64,000 nt of DNA from CAVRXZ01 sp963773035 (lineage in GTDB: Bacteria; Acidobacteriota; Vicinamibacteria; Vicinamibacterales; CAVVIG01). The notes below the pieces were generated by a model. That model was given only the letters and a program-made list of their open reading frames with translations. It was not told the origin of the DNA and made no database searches. Where the stretch lies: positions 248,001 to 312,000 of the forward strand of contig CAVYZX010000010.1 of assembly GCA_963773035.1 (NCBI GenBank), written 5' to 3'. Position 1 is the first letter of the stretch, and each line of letters begins with the position of its first letter. Made by a program: the position numbers and the translations under genes. Below are positions 27,111 through 36,139 of the stretch, one piece after another.

Positions 27111-27803
27111 GTGCGGTTGAATCGATTCAGCCTTCTCACGGGCTTCGTCGGGCTCTTGCTCGGTCTCGTCATCGCGCACGCGCAGGCGCCCGCGACTCCC
27201 ACCCTCGAACAGGCGCGGCAGGCAGTGGCAAATCTTCGGGGCGATCGCATCTGGCGGCCGAGCTCGTACGATGAGCTGACGGCCGAGCAGAAAGCCTTCG
27301 TGAACGGCATTCTGAGCGGGCCGCGCCGCGGAATCGACGGAGCGCTGGGGATCATGATGGTGAGCCCGGTGTTGGGCGATCTCGCACAAAAGGCCATCGC
27401 TTACACCCGCTTCAACCCCACCGTTCCACCAAAGCTGAACGAGCTTGCCATTCTCATCGGCGCTCGCGTGTGGACGGCGCAGTACGCCTGGTACGTGCAT
27501 CATCGAGCCGCGTTGAACGCCGGCTTGAGTGCGGAGGTGATCGACGCCGTGCAGGTCGGAAAGCGGCCGACGACGATGCAGAAGGACGAAGAGGCCGTTT
27601 ACAACTTCTGCACTGAGTTGCTCGTCACCAAGCAAGTCAGCGATGCCACGTTGAAAGCCGCCAAGGATGTGTTGGGTGGGGACAAAGGAGTAGTCGACCT
27701 CGTCGCTACTCTGGGTTTCTACCAATTCGTGGCGATGCTGATGAACGTCGACCGGCTGCCGATGCCGCCGAACGTCAAGCCGGAACTGGCACCTCTCCAG
27801 TAG
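27111..27803 (+). CDS. Exported carboxymuconolactone decarboxylase-family protein
   Basis: A 230-residue protein with a signal peptide (1-24, GFVGLLLGLVIAHA) and a helical AhpD/CMD-like domain. PPKLNELAILIGARVWTAQY and WYVHHRAALNAGLSAEVIDA are typical. The catalytic CxxC of AhpD is absent, so it is closer to the CMD decarboxylase branch or a non-enzymatic relative. GTG start with GGAGG upstream. It is monocistronic as far as can be seen, and converges on the REC-MEDS regulator. Confidence 0.85.
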   Translation: MRLNRFSLLTGFVGLLLGLVIAHAQAPATPTLEQARQAVANLRGDRIWRPSSYDELTAEQKAFVNGILSGPRRGIDGALGIMMVSPVLGDLAQKAIAYTRFNPTVPPKLNELAILIGARVWTAQYAWYVHHRAALNAGLSAEVIDAVQVGKRPTTMQKDEEAVYNFCTELLVTKQVSDATLKAAKDVLGGDKGVVDLVATLGFYQFVAMLMNVDRLPMPPNVKPELAPLQ

Positions 27804-27827
27804 CCCGTAGGCACGGCCCGTGTCTCT

Positions 27828-28904
27828 TCACGATACGGCGACGGGAGCATGACTCACCGCCCAGTGCTCCGCACAGACCTTTGAGAAGAGATCCGGATCC
27901 CCTGTGTCTTGGAAGCACTGAACGGGATAACCGCAGAGAGTGAGAAACTGGAGTGGGGACGTCAGGCGGTTCCAGAGGCGTTCCAGTTGGATCGCGCCTT
28001 CGGCGTTTCCGCTCCGGCACAACAGGACGGACAACTCGCCAAAAATCGTCACGCGGGAGTTCGGCCGGTCGGCGAACGCCAGACGCGAGCGTTCGACGGC
28101 ATCTACCAGCTCCGCAAGCAGATCGACGTCAGGCAGCCCCTTTCGCATGATTCGCGCGAGCGCGTCGGCCGCATCCCAGGCGATATACCGTCCCTGCTCT
28201 GTGACGGCGGCGATGTCCCATCCGCCCGACTGCAACCGCCGGGCAATCTCCGATCGAATCTTGTCGGTGGCCACGACTGCTGCGACATCGCCTCGTTTGA
28301 GCGCCGTGCCGATGAAACCGACTGCCTCACTGACGATCGAGCGATCCTCGGCGTAGAACTGCGCGGCATGGCCGTTGCCGTCGGCTGCGACGGCCATGAG
28401 CGAGGTAAGAGACGGCACGAACAGACGGTCGGCGAGCACGTGATTCAGCGCACTGGTGAGGTCTTTCTGGAGCCGGGACTTGACCACGTAGCCCTGTGCG
28501 CCGGCGGTGATTGCAGCCGCCACATAGTCATCCGCTTCGTGCATGGTCAAGAACACGACTTTCGCTCCTGACCCCAGTCGTTTCAATTCGTAGACTGTTT
28601 GGAACCCGTCGAGTTCCGGCATCGTGACATCGAGAAGAACGACGTCCGGAGCGAGCCGCATCGCGGCATCGACCGCCCGGCGTCCGTCCGTCACAGCCGC
28701 GACCACATCGAAGTCGGATGCGAGCAATTTTGAAACTGATTTCAAAACCGGTATGTGGTCGTCGGCCAGGAGCACCTTGGGCTTGTCTCGGAGGCTCAAA
28801 ACGGTCGACGAGGGGGGCCGGACGGCTTGCACCGGGCATGAGGATAACAGTGTTTGCCGCCCTTTGCAGCGACCTATTTCAACGATTCCCTCACGAAAGT
28901 TCAT
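27828..28904 (-). CDS. Response regulator, REC domain plus MEDS sensory domain
   Basis: A 358-residue protein. The receiver domain (about 43-165) has the acidic pair in LLADDH, phospho-acceptor Asp in LLDVTMP, and Lys in GYVVKSRL. The C-terminal part (about 180-350, HAAQFYAEDRSIVSEAVGFIG to the end) is a MEDS domain, as in DcmR of methylotrophs, which may bind hydrocarbon-derived ligands. There is no DNA-binding domain, so output is probably by protein contact. It is divergent from a large sensor kinase that is its probable partner. The N-terminal 42 residues are doubtful; an internal TTG just before LRDKPKVLLADD is an alternative start. Confidence 0.85.
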   Translation of the reverse strand: MNFREGIVEIGRCKGRQTLLSSCPVQAVRPPSSTVLSLRDKPKVLLADDHIPVLKSVSKLLASDFDVVAAVTDGRRAVDAAMRLAPDVVLLDVTMPELDGFQTVYELKRLGSGAKVVFLTMHEADDYVAAAITAGAQGYVVKSRLQKDLTSALNHVLADRLFVPSLTSLMAVAADGNGHAAQFYAEDRSIVSEAVGFIGTALKRGDVAAVVATDKIRSEIARRLQSGGWDIAAVTEQGRYIAWDAADALARIMRKGLPDVDLLAELVDAVERSRLAFADRPNSRVTIFGELSVLLCRSGNAEGAIQLERLWNRLTSPLQFLTLCGYPVQCFQDTGDPDLFSKVCAEHWAVSHAPVAVS

Positions 28905-29057
28905 GAGCTTCGACTTCGTGGCGGCTCCAAGTGGGGAAGAGGATGCTACGATTAGCGGTTCCTAGCGTGGATCTTCGGTTGGTTGCCGGCGGCAGCCTCG
29001 GGAGGGGTTCGTCGCTGCGCAGTCTCGGACAGCCTGATGAGGGGGAAGCACTTGACG

Positions 29058-31643
29058 ATGTCGCTGCGGACGAGTTTGCTGGTGGCCTGCTTGGTCTTCG
29101 GATGGCACACATCCGAAGCGAGCGACCTCGACTCTCCGTTGCCAAAAACGGTGCTGGCGGTCTACTCGCTTCATCGCGATTCGCCACTCAATGTCGCGTT
29201 CGACTCGGGGCTGCAGCGCGCGCTCAAGTCGTCGGCCGGGACGACCGTCGACTACTACTCCGAGTTCATGGACAGCCGACGCTTCTCGAGCGAAACCGAC
29301 TTGGTGTTGATGCGGGAGTACCTGCGCCAGAAGTACGGGACGCGAAAGATCGACGTCATCGTCGTCTTTGGAAGCGCTGCGGCCGAGCTCATGATGGAGA
29401 ATCGGGAAAATCTCTTCCCCGATGTGCCGGTTGTTTTCTGCGCCGCCGATAGCCCCCAGTTGGAAGTGAGTGGTCCACATCCAGCCCAAACTGGGCTCGT
29501 CTGGGAAACCGATCATCGAGCTACGCTCGAGCTGGCGCTCCGACTGCACCCCGCCACGACCGACGTGTTCGTCGTCCTCGACCCGCCACCAGAAACAAGC
29601 ATCTTTTCGACGGAGCTTCAGAAAGAACTTCGCGCCATTGAGGGTAAGGCCGCCCTCCACTATCTGGTCGACCTGCCGACGGATGCCGTCATCGGCAAAC
29701 TCAACGCCGCGCCGCCGACATCGATCCTTCTGTACGTCCGACAGGCCAGGGACCTGGCGGGGCATAGAGTCCCCTCGACCGATGCCCTCAAGTTGATTGC
29801 CGCTGCAGTGAACATGCCGACGTATGGCGCCTACGACGCGTACATGGGCGCCGGCATCATCGGTGGTTACGTCTTCAGCTCCCCCGCCAACGGCGCTCGG
29901 GTGGGCGACATGGCAATGCGCGTCGCCAACGGCACGAACGTAGAAGACATTCCGATCGAACGCGCATTGACCGTCCCGCAGTTCGACTGGCGTCAGTTAC
30001 AACGGTGGCACATCCGAGACAGCCAGCTGCCGGCGGGCAGCGTTGTGCTCTTTCGCCAATTCACGTTCTGGGATCAATACAAGAGATACATCATCGCGGC
30101 GGCGTCGCTGTTTGCCATCCAACTCGCGCTCACGGGGGGACTCCTCGCTCAGCGGGCTCGCCGCCGCCGGGCGGAACTTGCCTGGCAAGAGAGCGAAGAA
30201 CGATACCGGACGTTCGTGACACTCCAGTCGGAATTGGTCTGCCGGTATCGCCCCGATCTGACGTTGACGTACGTCAACGGCGCGTACTGTCGGTTCTGGG
30301 AAAAGCAATCCCACGAGCTGATCGGCACGAGTTTTCTCACGTTCCTGCCCGAGTCGTCGCACGCCGATGTGAGAGCGTACGTCAAGTCGCTGGTCGACCG
30401 TCCCCGAGTTGATTCGCATGAGTTCGAAATCCGCGCGCCGGACGGCGCTAAGTGTTGGCAGCAATGGATCGAGCACGTCATCGTCGACAGCGACGGCCGT
30501 GCTGTCGAAATACAGGGAATCGGGAAGGACGTCACCCAGCGCAAGCTCTCAGAAGAGGCGCTGCATCACAGCGAGGCCCGAAACAGAGCGATTCTACGGG
30601 CCGTACCTGACATGATGTTCCTGCTAAACAGGGGGGGCGTGTACCTCGACTACCAGGCGAAAGATTCACGAGACCTGTTCATTCCTCCGGAACAATTCCT
30701 GGGTAAGAACATTCGCGACGTGATGCCGCCTCATCTTGTTCCGCTGTTCTTAGACTGCTTGGAACAAGCTGCCGCATCGGAGGAACCGTGCGTCATCGAC
30801 TACGAGCTCCCCTTGGCGGGTGAGACCCGCCACTTCGAATTGCGAATGGTCTCGTGCGACGACGACAAAGTCTTGTCCATCGTGCGCGACGTAACCGAGC
30901 GACGTCGGGCCGAAAGAGCTCTCCTCGACAAAGAGGCTGCGCTCCACGCCACGAACGAGGAAATCCGGAACTTGGGTGGACGTCTCATTGCCGCTCAAGA
31001 GGACGAACGCCGCCGGATCGCACGCGAGCTTCACGACGATTTGAGCCAGAAGCTGGCACTGTTGACGATGGAGCTCGATCAACTCTCCCAGACGCCGTCC
31101 AACGGGGACACAAGCCAGCGGCTGCGCAGGTTAACCGACCAGGCCGGTCAAATCGCCACTGACGTACACCGAATGTCGTATCAGCTTCATCCATCGAAGC
31201 TGGAAGCTTTAGGTCTCGTTGCCTCCATTCGAAGCTACTGCCGGGATATCGAGCTTCAGCACGCCGTCGAGGTCGAATTCACGCATACCGACATGCCTGT
31301 GACGATTCCGGCTGAAGTCTCGCTCTGTGTATTCCGCGTCGTGCAAGAGGCCCTTCACAACGTCGTCAAACACAGTTCCGCTCGAAGTGCGTTCGTCAGG
31401 TTGAGTGGTACGGGCATCGGTCTTCAACTGCAGATCGCCGATTCCGGAGTGGGATTCGCGCTCGAAGCGCAGGATGGTCAGGGGCTTGGCCTCGTGAGCA
31501 TGCGAGAGCGTGTGCACTTCCTTGGCGGCAAGCTGGTGATCCATTCGGCGCCTGGCAACGGCACACGAATCGGCGTGAGAGTCCCATTCGATACGTCCTC
31601 CAGAGCTGGCGAGACCGTGGACACAGAGGCCAGAACCGCCTAG
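29058..31643 (+). CDS. Sensor histidine kinase with periplasmic ABC-substrate-binding-like domain and two PAS domains
   Basis: An 861-residue membrane kinase. A signal-like segment (SLLVACLVFGWHTSEA) leads to a periplasmic region related to ABC substrate-binding proteins (VLAVYSLHRDSPL; VVFGSAAAELMM). After a membrane helix (YIIAAASLFAIQLALTGGLL) come two PAS domains. A HisKA_3 dimerisation helix follows, ERRRIARELHDDLSQKLALL, with the phospho-His, then a HATPase domain (VVQEALHNVVKHSSA; DSGVGF; GLGLVSMRERV). This is the NarL-type kinase family, whose regulators normally carry a LuxR helix, unlike the MEDS regulator next door. Start 29058 is favoured by the signal segment; ATG 29037 is possible. 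Confidence 0.88.
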   Translation: MSLRTSLLVACLVFGWHTSEASDLDSPLPKTVLAVYSLHRDSPLNVAFDSGLQRALKSSAGTTVDYYSEFMDSRRFSSETDLVLMREYLRQKYGTRKIDVIVVFGSAAAELMMENRENLFPDVPVVFCAADSPQLEVSGPHPAQTGLVWETDHRATLELALRLHPATTDVFVVLDPPPETSIFSTELQKELRAIEGKAALHYLVDLPTDAVIGKLNAAPPTSILLYVRQARDLAGHRVPSTDALKLIAAAVNMPTYGAYDAYMGAGIIGGYVFSSPANGARVGDMAMRVANGTNVEDIPIERALTVPQFDWRQLQRWHIRDSQLPAGSVVLFRQFTFWDQYKRYIIAAASLFAIQLALTGGLLAQRARRRRAELAWQESEERYRTFVTLQSELVCRYRPDLTLTYVNGAYCRFWEKQSHELIGTSFLTFLPESSHADVRAYVKSLVDRPRVDSHEFEIRAPDGAKCWQQWIEHVIVDSDGRAVEIQGIGKDVTQRKLSEEALHHSEARNRAILRAVPDMMFLLNRGGVYLDYQAKDSRDLFIPPEQFLGKNIRDVMPPHLVPLFLDCLEQAAASEEPCVIDYELPLAGETRHFELRMVSCDDDKVLSIVRDVTERRRAERALLDKEAALHATNEEIRNLGGRLIAAQEDERRRIARELHDDLSQKLALLTMELDQLSQTPSNGDTSQRLRRLTDQAGQIATDVHRMSYQLHPSKLEALGLVASIRSYCRDIELQHAVEVEFTHTDMPVTIPAEVSLCVFRVVQEALHNVVKHSSARSAFVRLSGTGIGLQLQIADSGVGFALEAQDGQGLGLVSMRERVHFLGGKLVIHSAPGNGTRIGVRVPFDTSSRAGETVDTEARTA

Positions 31644-31650
31644 CGAGCCG

Positions 31651-32280
31651 CTAAACGTCGTATTGCCTGAACGTCAAGTTCAACCGTCCGCTCAAGCCGA
31701 GGCCCGGCGGGCACGTGCCTGGGAGAATGCGCGAGACCCCGTGGTACAGCAGCCGGGCGGCGCAGCCGAACACGAAGACATCGCCCGAGTCCAGCCGCAA
31801 CGTCTGAACGGGATCCCGACGCCTGGCTCCTCCGAACAGAAAGCGGGCGCTGTCGCCGATCGATACCGAAACGACCGGCAGCCCTGACGCCAGCGATCGT
31901 TCGCTTTCGTCCTTGTCTTGATGCAGGCCCATCCGTCCTTCGGCATCGTAGTAGTTGAGGATGCACAAGTCCGCCTCGAGCGTCATTCCGACGGCGGACG
32001 CCATCTCGCCGGCCAGTAAACGAAACTCGTCTGGCAAACCAGGCACCGGCTGCCCATCGAAATCACTGCGCGTCGGTTCGTACCGGTACGTTACGCCGTT
32101 CCAGTGACGGCCAAGGCACAACATGCGCACGTGCATCTTGCCGCCTCCCCGAACAACCGGCACGTAGGCGGGTACATCGCCGTCCATCAGCGCCCGGCAC
32201 CGTTCGGCCAGCGTCCGCTGACGTTCAATCGAGAGGTACTGGGGCAAATGAAAGGCGCCGGGAACAATTTCCTGAATCAT
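31651..32280 (-). CDS. AlkB-family 2-oxoglutarate/Fe(II)-dependent dioxygenase
   Basis: A 209-residue dealkylase of the AlkB family, which repairs methylated bases in DNA or RNA. Iron ligands HxD appear in MGLHQDKDE and His in LLYHGVSR, with the 2-oxoglutarate-binding Arg in GRLNLTFRQ. NYYDAEGRMGLHQD is the classical signature. ATG 32280 gives a protein close to the 216 residues of E. coli AlkB and leaves 47 bases for a divergent promoter; longer starts at 32319 or 32385 would run toward or into the HupE gene. Confidence 0.9.
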   Translation of the reverse strand: MIQEIVPGAFHLPQYLSIERQRTLAERCRALMDGDVPAYVPVVRGGGKMHVRMLCLGRHWNGVTYRYEPTRSDFDGQPVPGLPDEFRLLAGEMASAVGMTLEADLCILNYYDAEGRMGLHQDKDESERSLASGLPVVSVSIGDSARFLFGGARRRDPVQTLRLDSGDVFVFGCAARLLYHGVSRILPGTCPPGLGLSGRLNLTFRQYDV

Positions 32281-32327
32281 GGCCTGGGATGCCTTCACCC
32301 TGGGGTCGTACGCTACCATGATCGACC

Positions 32328-33419
32328 GTGCGACAACGGCACAGTCGTTTGTGGCTTGGTCTTGCCCTGGGTGTCGCGTTGACACCTTTCTCAGCCGCGC
32401 GCGCCAGCGCGCATCCGGTGCCGTTCAGCTATCTGGATGTGCGGATCGAGTCCGGCGCTATCAACGTTACTCTGGTGGCTCACATCTTCGACATCGCGCA
32501 CGATCTCGACATCACGCCTCCCGAGGAGCTTCTGAAAGCGAACGTGGCGAGTGCGCGCACGCCGTCGATGACCGCGCTCCTTGGTCCACGACTCGCATTG
32601 GCCGCGGACGGCCGACCTTTGACACCGGCCTGGAGCCCGACGTCGGAAGTCCTGCCCGACCGGCAATCCATCCGCTTCCAGATCAGGTACGAACTGCAGG
32701 CAGCGCCGGGGAGCACTCAAGTCACGGCGACAATGTTCCCGTACGATCCAAACCATCAGACGTTCGTCAATGTCTATGAAGGCGAGGCGCTCACACAAGC
32801 CATTCTCGACCGCGGGCGGCCGACGTTTGAGTACTTCGCGGGAACGCGGCAGGGCGTCACTGCCGTCATCCGCAAGTTCGTGCCGTCGGGAATTCACCAC
32901 ATCCTGATTGGACCCGATCACCTGCTGTTTCTGATTGGCCTGCTGCTTCTCGGTGGAACCGTTCGCCAACTGCTTGTCGTCGTCACGTCGTTCACGCTCG
33001 CGCACAGCATTACTCTGTCGCTCGCGGCGCTCAATATCGTCAGCCCGCCGGCTCGCATTATCGAGCCCGCAATCGCCCTGAGTATCGTCTACGTGGGCGC
33101 GGACAATCTGCTTGCGGCCGGAGGGCGCGACGTCCGGGCGTGGATCGCTTTCGCCTTTGGTTTTATCCATGGCTTCGGCTTCGCAAATGTGCTGCGCGAA
33201 ATGGACCTGCCGCGCCGGGCGCTCGGTTGGTCCCTTTTTTCGTTCAATATCGGCGTGGAGATCGGTCAGCTGGCAGTTGTCGTGGCTGTTGCATCTCTGC
33301 TGGGTATGGTGAGGTCGCGCAGCGAATCGGCTGGCCGTCGAGTCGCGTTCGCCGGATCGCTCGTCGTCATCGCGGCCGGCGCTTTCTGGTTCGTCCAGCG
33401 GGTGTTTTTTCCGGCGTAG
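32328..33419 (+). CDS. HupE/UreJ-family membrane protein
   Basis: A 363-residue protein with a signal peptide (1-28, ending SAARASA), a soluble beta-rich extracytoplasmic domain (about 30-185), and six or so membrane segments from about 190. The HupE/UreJ signature is GIHHILIGPDHLLFLIGLLLL, followed by FTLAHSITLSLAAL and FGFIHGFGFANVL, with conserved His residues. Relatives may move nickel or other metals, but no hydrogenase or urease lies nearby and many members of this long form are of unknown role. GTG start; divergent from the AlkB gene. Confidence 0.85.
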   Translation: MRQRHSRLWLGLALGVALTPFSAARASAHPVPFSYLDVRIESGAINVTLVAHIFDIAHDLDITPPEELLKANVASARTPSMTALLGPRLALAADGRPLTPAWSPTSEVLPDRQSIRFQIRYELQAAPGSTQVTATMFPYDPNHQTFVNVYEGEALTQAILDRGRPTFEYFAGTRQGVTAVIRKFVPSGIHHILIGPDHLLFLIGLLLLGGTVRQLLVVVTSFTLAHSITLSLAALNIVSPPARIIEPAIALSIVYVGADNLLAAGGRDVRAWIAFAFGFIHGFGFANVLREMDLPRRALGWSLFSFNIGVEIGQLAVVVAVASLLGMVRSRSESAGRRVAFAGSLVVIAAGAFWFVQRVFFPA

Positions 33420-33525
33420 AGTACGGCATCACGGTCAAGATCGAATTCGAACCGACTCATCTGCGCGGCTCCACGATTCCGTAGTACCGTTTATCGCTTG
33501 TCGAGTCAGGAGGGGGAGGCGTTTC

Positions 33526-34455
33526 ATGAAGCGAGGGATTTTACTGGGCGTCGTCATCGCGGTAGGAGCATTGTCGATGACCTTGGCCGGATTTCAGAAC
33601 CCACCAGCGGGCGCCGGCCAGGGACGGGGCGAAGGCCGTGGCCGCGGACCGCAAGGGCCGCCGGTTGCTGAAATCGAGAAGGTCAGAGACAACCTTTACA
33701 TGATCACCGGCGGCGGTGGGAACACCGCAGCGTTCATCACCGATGCGGGCGTCGTCCTGGTCGACACGAAGCTGGCCAATTGGGGACCGGCCATACTCGA
33801 CAAAGTCAAAACGGTGACGAACAAACCGGTAACGACGATCATCAACACCCACACCCACGGCGACCACAACGGTAGCAACGAGTTCTTCGGAACGACGGTC
33901 GAGATTGTGGCTCACGAGAATACGAAGGCGAACATGGAGAAGATGGACGCCTTCAAGGGCGATAAGTCCGTGTTTCTGCCGAAGAAGACCTACAAGGACA
34001 AGTTGACGATCGGAAAGGGCAAAGAAGAGATCGATCTGTACTACTTCGGTCCTGCCCATACCAACGGTGACGCGTGGGTTGTGTTCAAGGCACTTCGAGT
34101 ACTTCACAGCGGCGACGCGTTCGCCGGCAACACGACACCGATTGTCGACGGCAACAACGGCGGAAGTGTCGTGAATTTCGGCAAGACCCTGACGAAAGCC
34201 GCGTCGACGATCAAGGACGTCGATACGATCATCACCGGTCACAGCCCGCTGATGAAGCCTGCTGACCTGAAGCTGTACGCAGACTTCAACACCGAGCTGG
34301 CCAGCTGGATTCAAGCTCAGAAGAAGGCCGGCAAGACGGTCGATCAAGCGGCCGAGGAGTACAAGATTCCGGCAAAGTACCCCGGCTATCAGATCAACAC
34401 GTTTCTGGGCGGCATGAAGGGCCTCGTGCAGACCGCCTACAACGAGATCAAGTAG
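33526..34455 (+). CDS. Exported metallo-beta-lactamase-fold hydrolase
   Basis: A 309-residue exported protein with a signal peptide (about 1-24), then a glycine-rich linker (GQGRGEGRGRGP) and an MBL domain. Zinc ligands are visible: HTHGDH, His in FGPAHTNGD, Asp in LHSGDAF and His in ITGHSPL. This is the subgroup of cyclase-like MBL proteins common in Acidobacteria; the substrate is unknown and a true beta-lactamase is unlikely from context. AGGAGGGGG upstream of ATG sets the start. It ends three bases from the convergent LOG gene. Confidence 0.87.
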   Translation: MKRGILLGVVIAVGALSMTLAGFQNPPAGAGQGRGEGRGRGPQGPPVAEIEKVRDNLYMITGGGGNTAAFITDAGVVLVDTKLANWGPAILDKVKTVTNKPVTTIINTHTHGDHNGSNEFFGTTVEIVAHENTKANMEKMDAFKGDKSVFLPKKTYKDKLTIGKGKEEIDLYYFGPAHTNGDAWVVFKALRVLHSGDAFAGNTTPIVDGNNGGSVVNFGKTLTKAASTIKDVDTIITGHSPLMKPADLKLYADFNTELASWIQAQKKAGKTVDQAAEEYKIPAKYPGYQINTFLGGMKGLVQTAYNEIK

Positions 34456-34457
34456 AC

Positions 34458-35048
34458 CTAGCCCGCGTACGGACTCAAGAACTCGCGAAGAGCGTCGAGC
34501 GAGGCAGCGTACGGAATGGCAAACGGCGGCCCGCCGTGATGAGTGCCGTACGCGATGACTGGAACGCCATACTGGGTGGCCAACCAGATTTCCGACAAGG
34601 TGCCTTCCTGGCCAGAGAACGCGACGATTACGTCAGCAGACAGAACGTTGATGTGATTCCGGCTCGATCTCAACGTTCCGTCTGCTCCAGAGTCGGGCAG
34701 GTGCGTGTATATCGCAATTTCGACCCACTTGTTGGGATAGCCTGGTGGCAGAACGTAATCGACGGTTCGCGGTTCCTGCCTTTCGATCGCGTCGAGGGGC
34801 TCAACAGTCGCGGGGACGATCCCGATTATCAGTCCATGCCTGGGTGAAGCCTGGAAGAACGCCTGGCTAACGGCCGCCATCACGCCACGGCCACCACCGG
34901 TCAACAGATCAAACCCCAGTGTGGCGGCAAGACGTCCCACCTCCGCACACCGAGGATCGCCTGTCTTCCCGGATCCGACAACGGTGAGAATGCGACGGCG
35001 CCGAATCGCCCCGGCGTCGGCCTGGCGCTTCGCGTTCGGGACGTTCAT
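34458..35048 (-). CDS. LOG-family protein (TIGR00725-like)
   Basis: A 196-residue Rossmann protein of the LOG/lysine-decarboxylase-like group. The first motif is GGGRGVMAAVSQAF. The second, which in cytokinin-activating LOG enzymes reads PGGxGTxxE, is SGQEGTLSE here, with Gly-Thr and the catalytic Glu kept but PGG altered. It may be a nucleotide phosphoribohydrolase or a nucleotide-binding relative. It lies upstream of nothing obvious and downstream of msrA on the same strand, 54 bases away. Confidence 0.82.
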   Translation of the reverse strand: MNVPNAKRQADAGAIRRRRILTVVGSGKTGDPRCAEVGRLAATLGFDLLTGGGRGVMAAVSQAFFQASPRHGLIIGIVPATVEPLDAIERQEPRTVDYVLPPGYPNKWVEIAIYTHLPDSGADGTLRSSRNHINVLSADVIVAFSGQEGTLSEIWLATQYGVPVIAYGTHHGGPPFAIPYAASLDALREFLSPYAG

Positions 35049-35099
35049 TCGACAGTCAGTGAACGCAGCGCGCTGGCACGCACGCTCCGGGTCGATTGA

Positions 35100-35141
35100 C
35101 GACTAGCGACCGGCGACAGGCGACTGCCGATCGGCGATGCC
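35100..35141. repeat. Heptamer array forming the 3' end of msrA
   Basis: Six units (CGACTAG, CGACCGG, CGACAGG, CGACTGC, CGATCGG, CGATGCC) cover the last codons and stop of msrA. The protein tail ADRQSPVAGR is translated repeat. Confidence 0.75.
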
Positions 35142-35768
35142 GACGGGACAGCTGACACCGGTCCCTCCAATGCCGCAGTACCCGTCGGGGTTCTTGGCAA
35201 GATACTGCTGGTGATAGTCCTCGGCGTAATAAAACTCGGGAGCCGGAACTATCTCCGTCGTCACCGTTCCGTAACCCGCAGCTGCGAGCCGCTGCTGATA
35301 CGCATCTCTGGTCGCTTCTGCCGTGCGCTGCTGATTCGCACCGTAGAAGTAAATACCAGACCGATACTGGGTGCCGACGTCGTTGCCTTGGCGCATCCCC
35401 TGTGTGGGATCGTGGTTCTCCCAGAATACTTTCAGGAGATCGTCGTAAGTGATCCGATGTGGGTCGAAGACGACGAGCACGACTTCCGCGTGCCCGCTCA
35501 TCCCGCTGCAGACTTCCCTGTACGTCGGATTCGGCGTATGTCCGGCCGCATATCCGACGGCCGTCGTATAGACGCCAGGCAGCTCCCAGAATTTCCGCTC
35601 CGCACCCCAGAAGCAGCCCATTCCGAACATTGCCTGTTCGAGTCCTTCCGGAAAAGGAGGCTCGAGCCGATGGCGGTTGACAAAGTGGACATCGGGCACG
35701 GGCATTCGCGTTTCGCGGCCCGGCAGCGCCGCCTCTTTGGAGGGAACTTTGAGGGATTTCGAAAACAT
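35103..35768 (-). CDS. msrA: Peptide-methionine (S)-S-oxide reductase
   Basis: A 221-residue MsrA that repairs oxidised methionine in proteins. The active site is GCFWG (MGCFWGAERKFW). The usual core follows: TAVGYAAGHTPNPTYREVCSG, HAEVVLVVFDP, FWENHDPTQGMRQGNDVGTQYRS and AEDYHQQYL. A resolving Cys may be in GYCGIGGTGVSCP. The N-terminal 30 residues have no clear signal peptide. The C-terminal ten residues come from a heptamer repeat. msrB lies 2.8 kb away rather than adjacent. Confidence 0.95.
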   Translation of the reverse strand: MFSKSLKVPSKEAALPGRETRMPVPDVHFVNRHRLEPPFPEGLEQAMFGMGCFWGAERKFWELPGVYTTAVGYAAGHTPNPTYREVCSGMSGHAEVVLVVFDPHRITYDDLLKVFWENHDPTQGMRQGNDVGTQYRSGIYFYGANQQRTAEATRDAYQQRLAAAGYGTVTTEIVPAPEFYYAEDYHQQYLAKNPDGYCGIGGTGVSCPVGIADRQSPVAGR

Positions 35769-35801
35769 GAATTCGATTGTACCCGCTCAACAATGACTGC
35801 C

Positions 35802-36128
35802 CTAGGACATATGGCCCCGGATTTGCCGGTTGAGCCGATGAATCTGACGCCTGATGCTCTTCACGTTGTCGTGATCGTGAGCCTCGAGCGCAGTGTCTCG
35901 CTGTTTCTTGAGAGCGCGCATCTTGGCCTTGATCGCCGGCTTGTCGATACCTTTCACATCGTGATGCTCGTGTGCCTCGATGCCCAAAGCTTGGCACAGG
36001 GCCGGCAGCAGATGGTCCTTGTTCATCTGCGAAAAGCCTTGCACCGCGTCGTGCTGGACGTCCTTGGCGATGTCCCGGAGCTCCTGGATCGTCTTGAGGT
36101 TCAGGTCGTGATAGCTATAGGTGGCCAT
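35802..36128 (-). CDS. Small protein with Rho N-terminal-like domain
   Basis: A 108-residue protein. Residues about 9-50 (LNLKTIQELRDIAKDV, MNKDHLLPALCQALGI) look like a Rho N-terminal/SAP-like helical domain that can bind nucleic acid. The rest is charged with many His, Lys and Arg (AIKAKMRALKKQRDTALEAHDHDN). ATG 36128 is chosen because GAGGTG lies at a good distance; the GTG at 36143 lacks a site and would overlap the upstream esterase. It could be a nucleoid-associated or stress-related protein. Confidence 0.7.
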   Translation of the reverse strand: MATYSYHDLNLKTIQELRDIAKDVQHDAVQGFSQMNKDHLLPALCQALGIEAHEHHDVKGIDKPAIKAKMRALKKQRDTALEAHDHDNVKSIRRQIHRLNRQIRGHMS

Positions 36129-36139
36129 GGGCACCTCGT

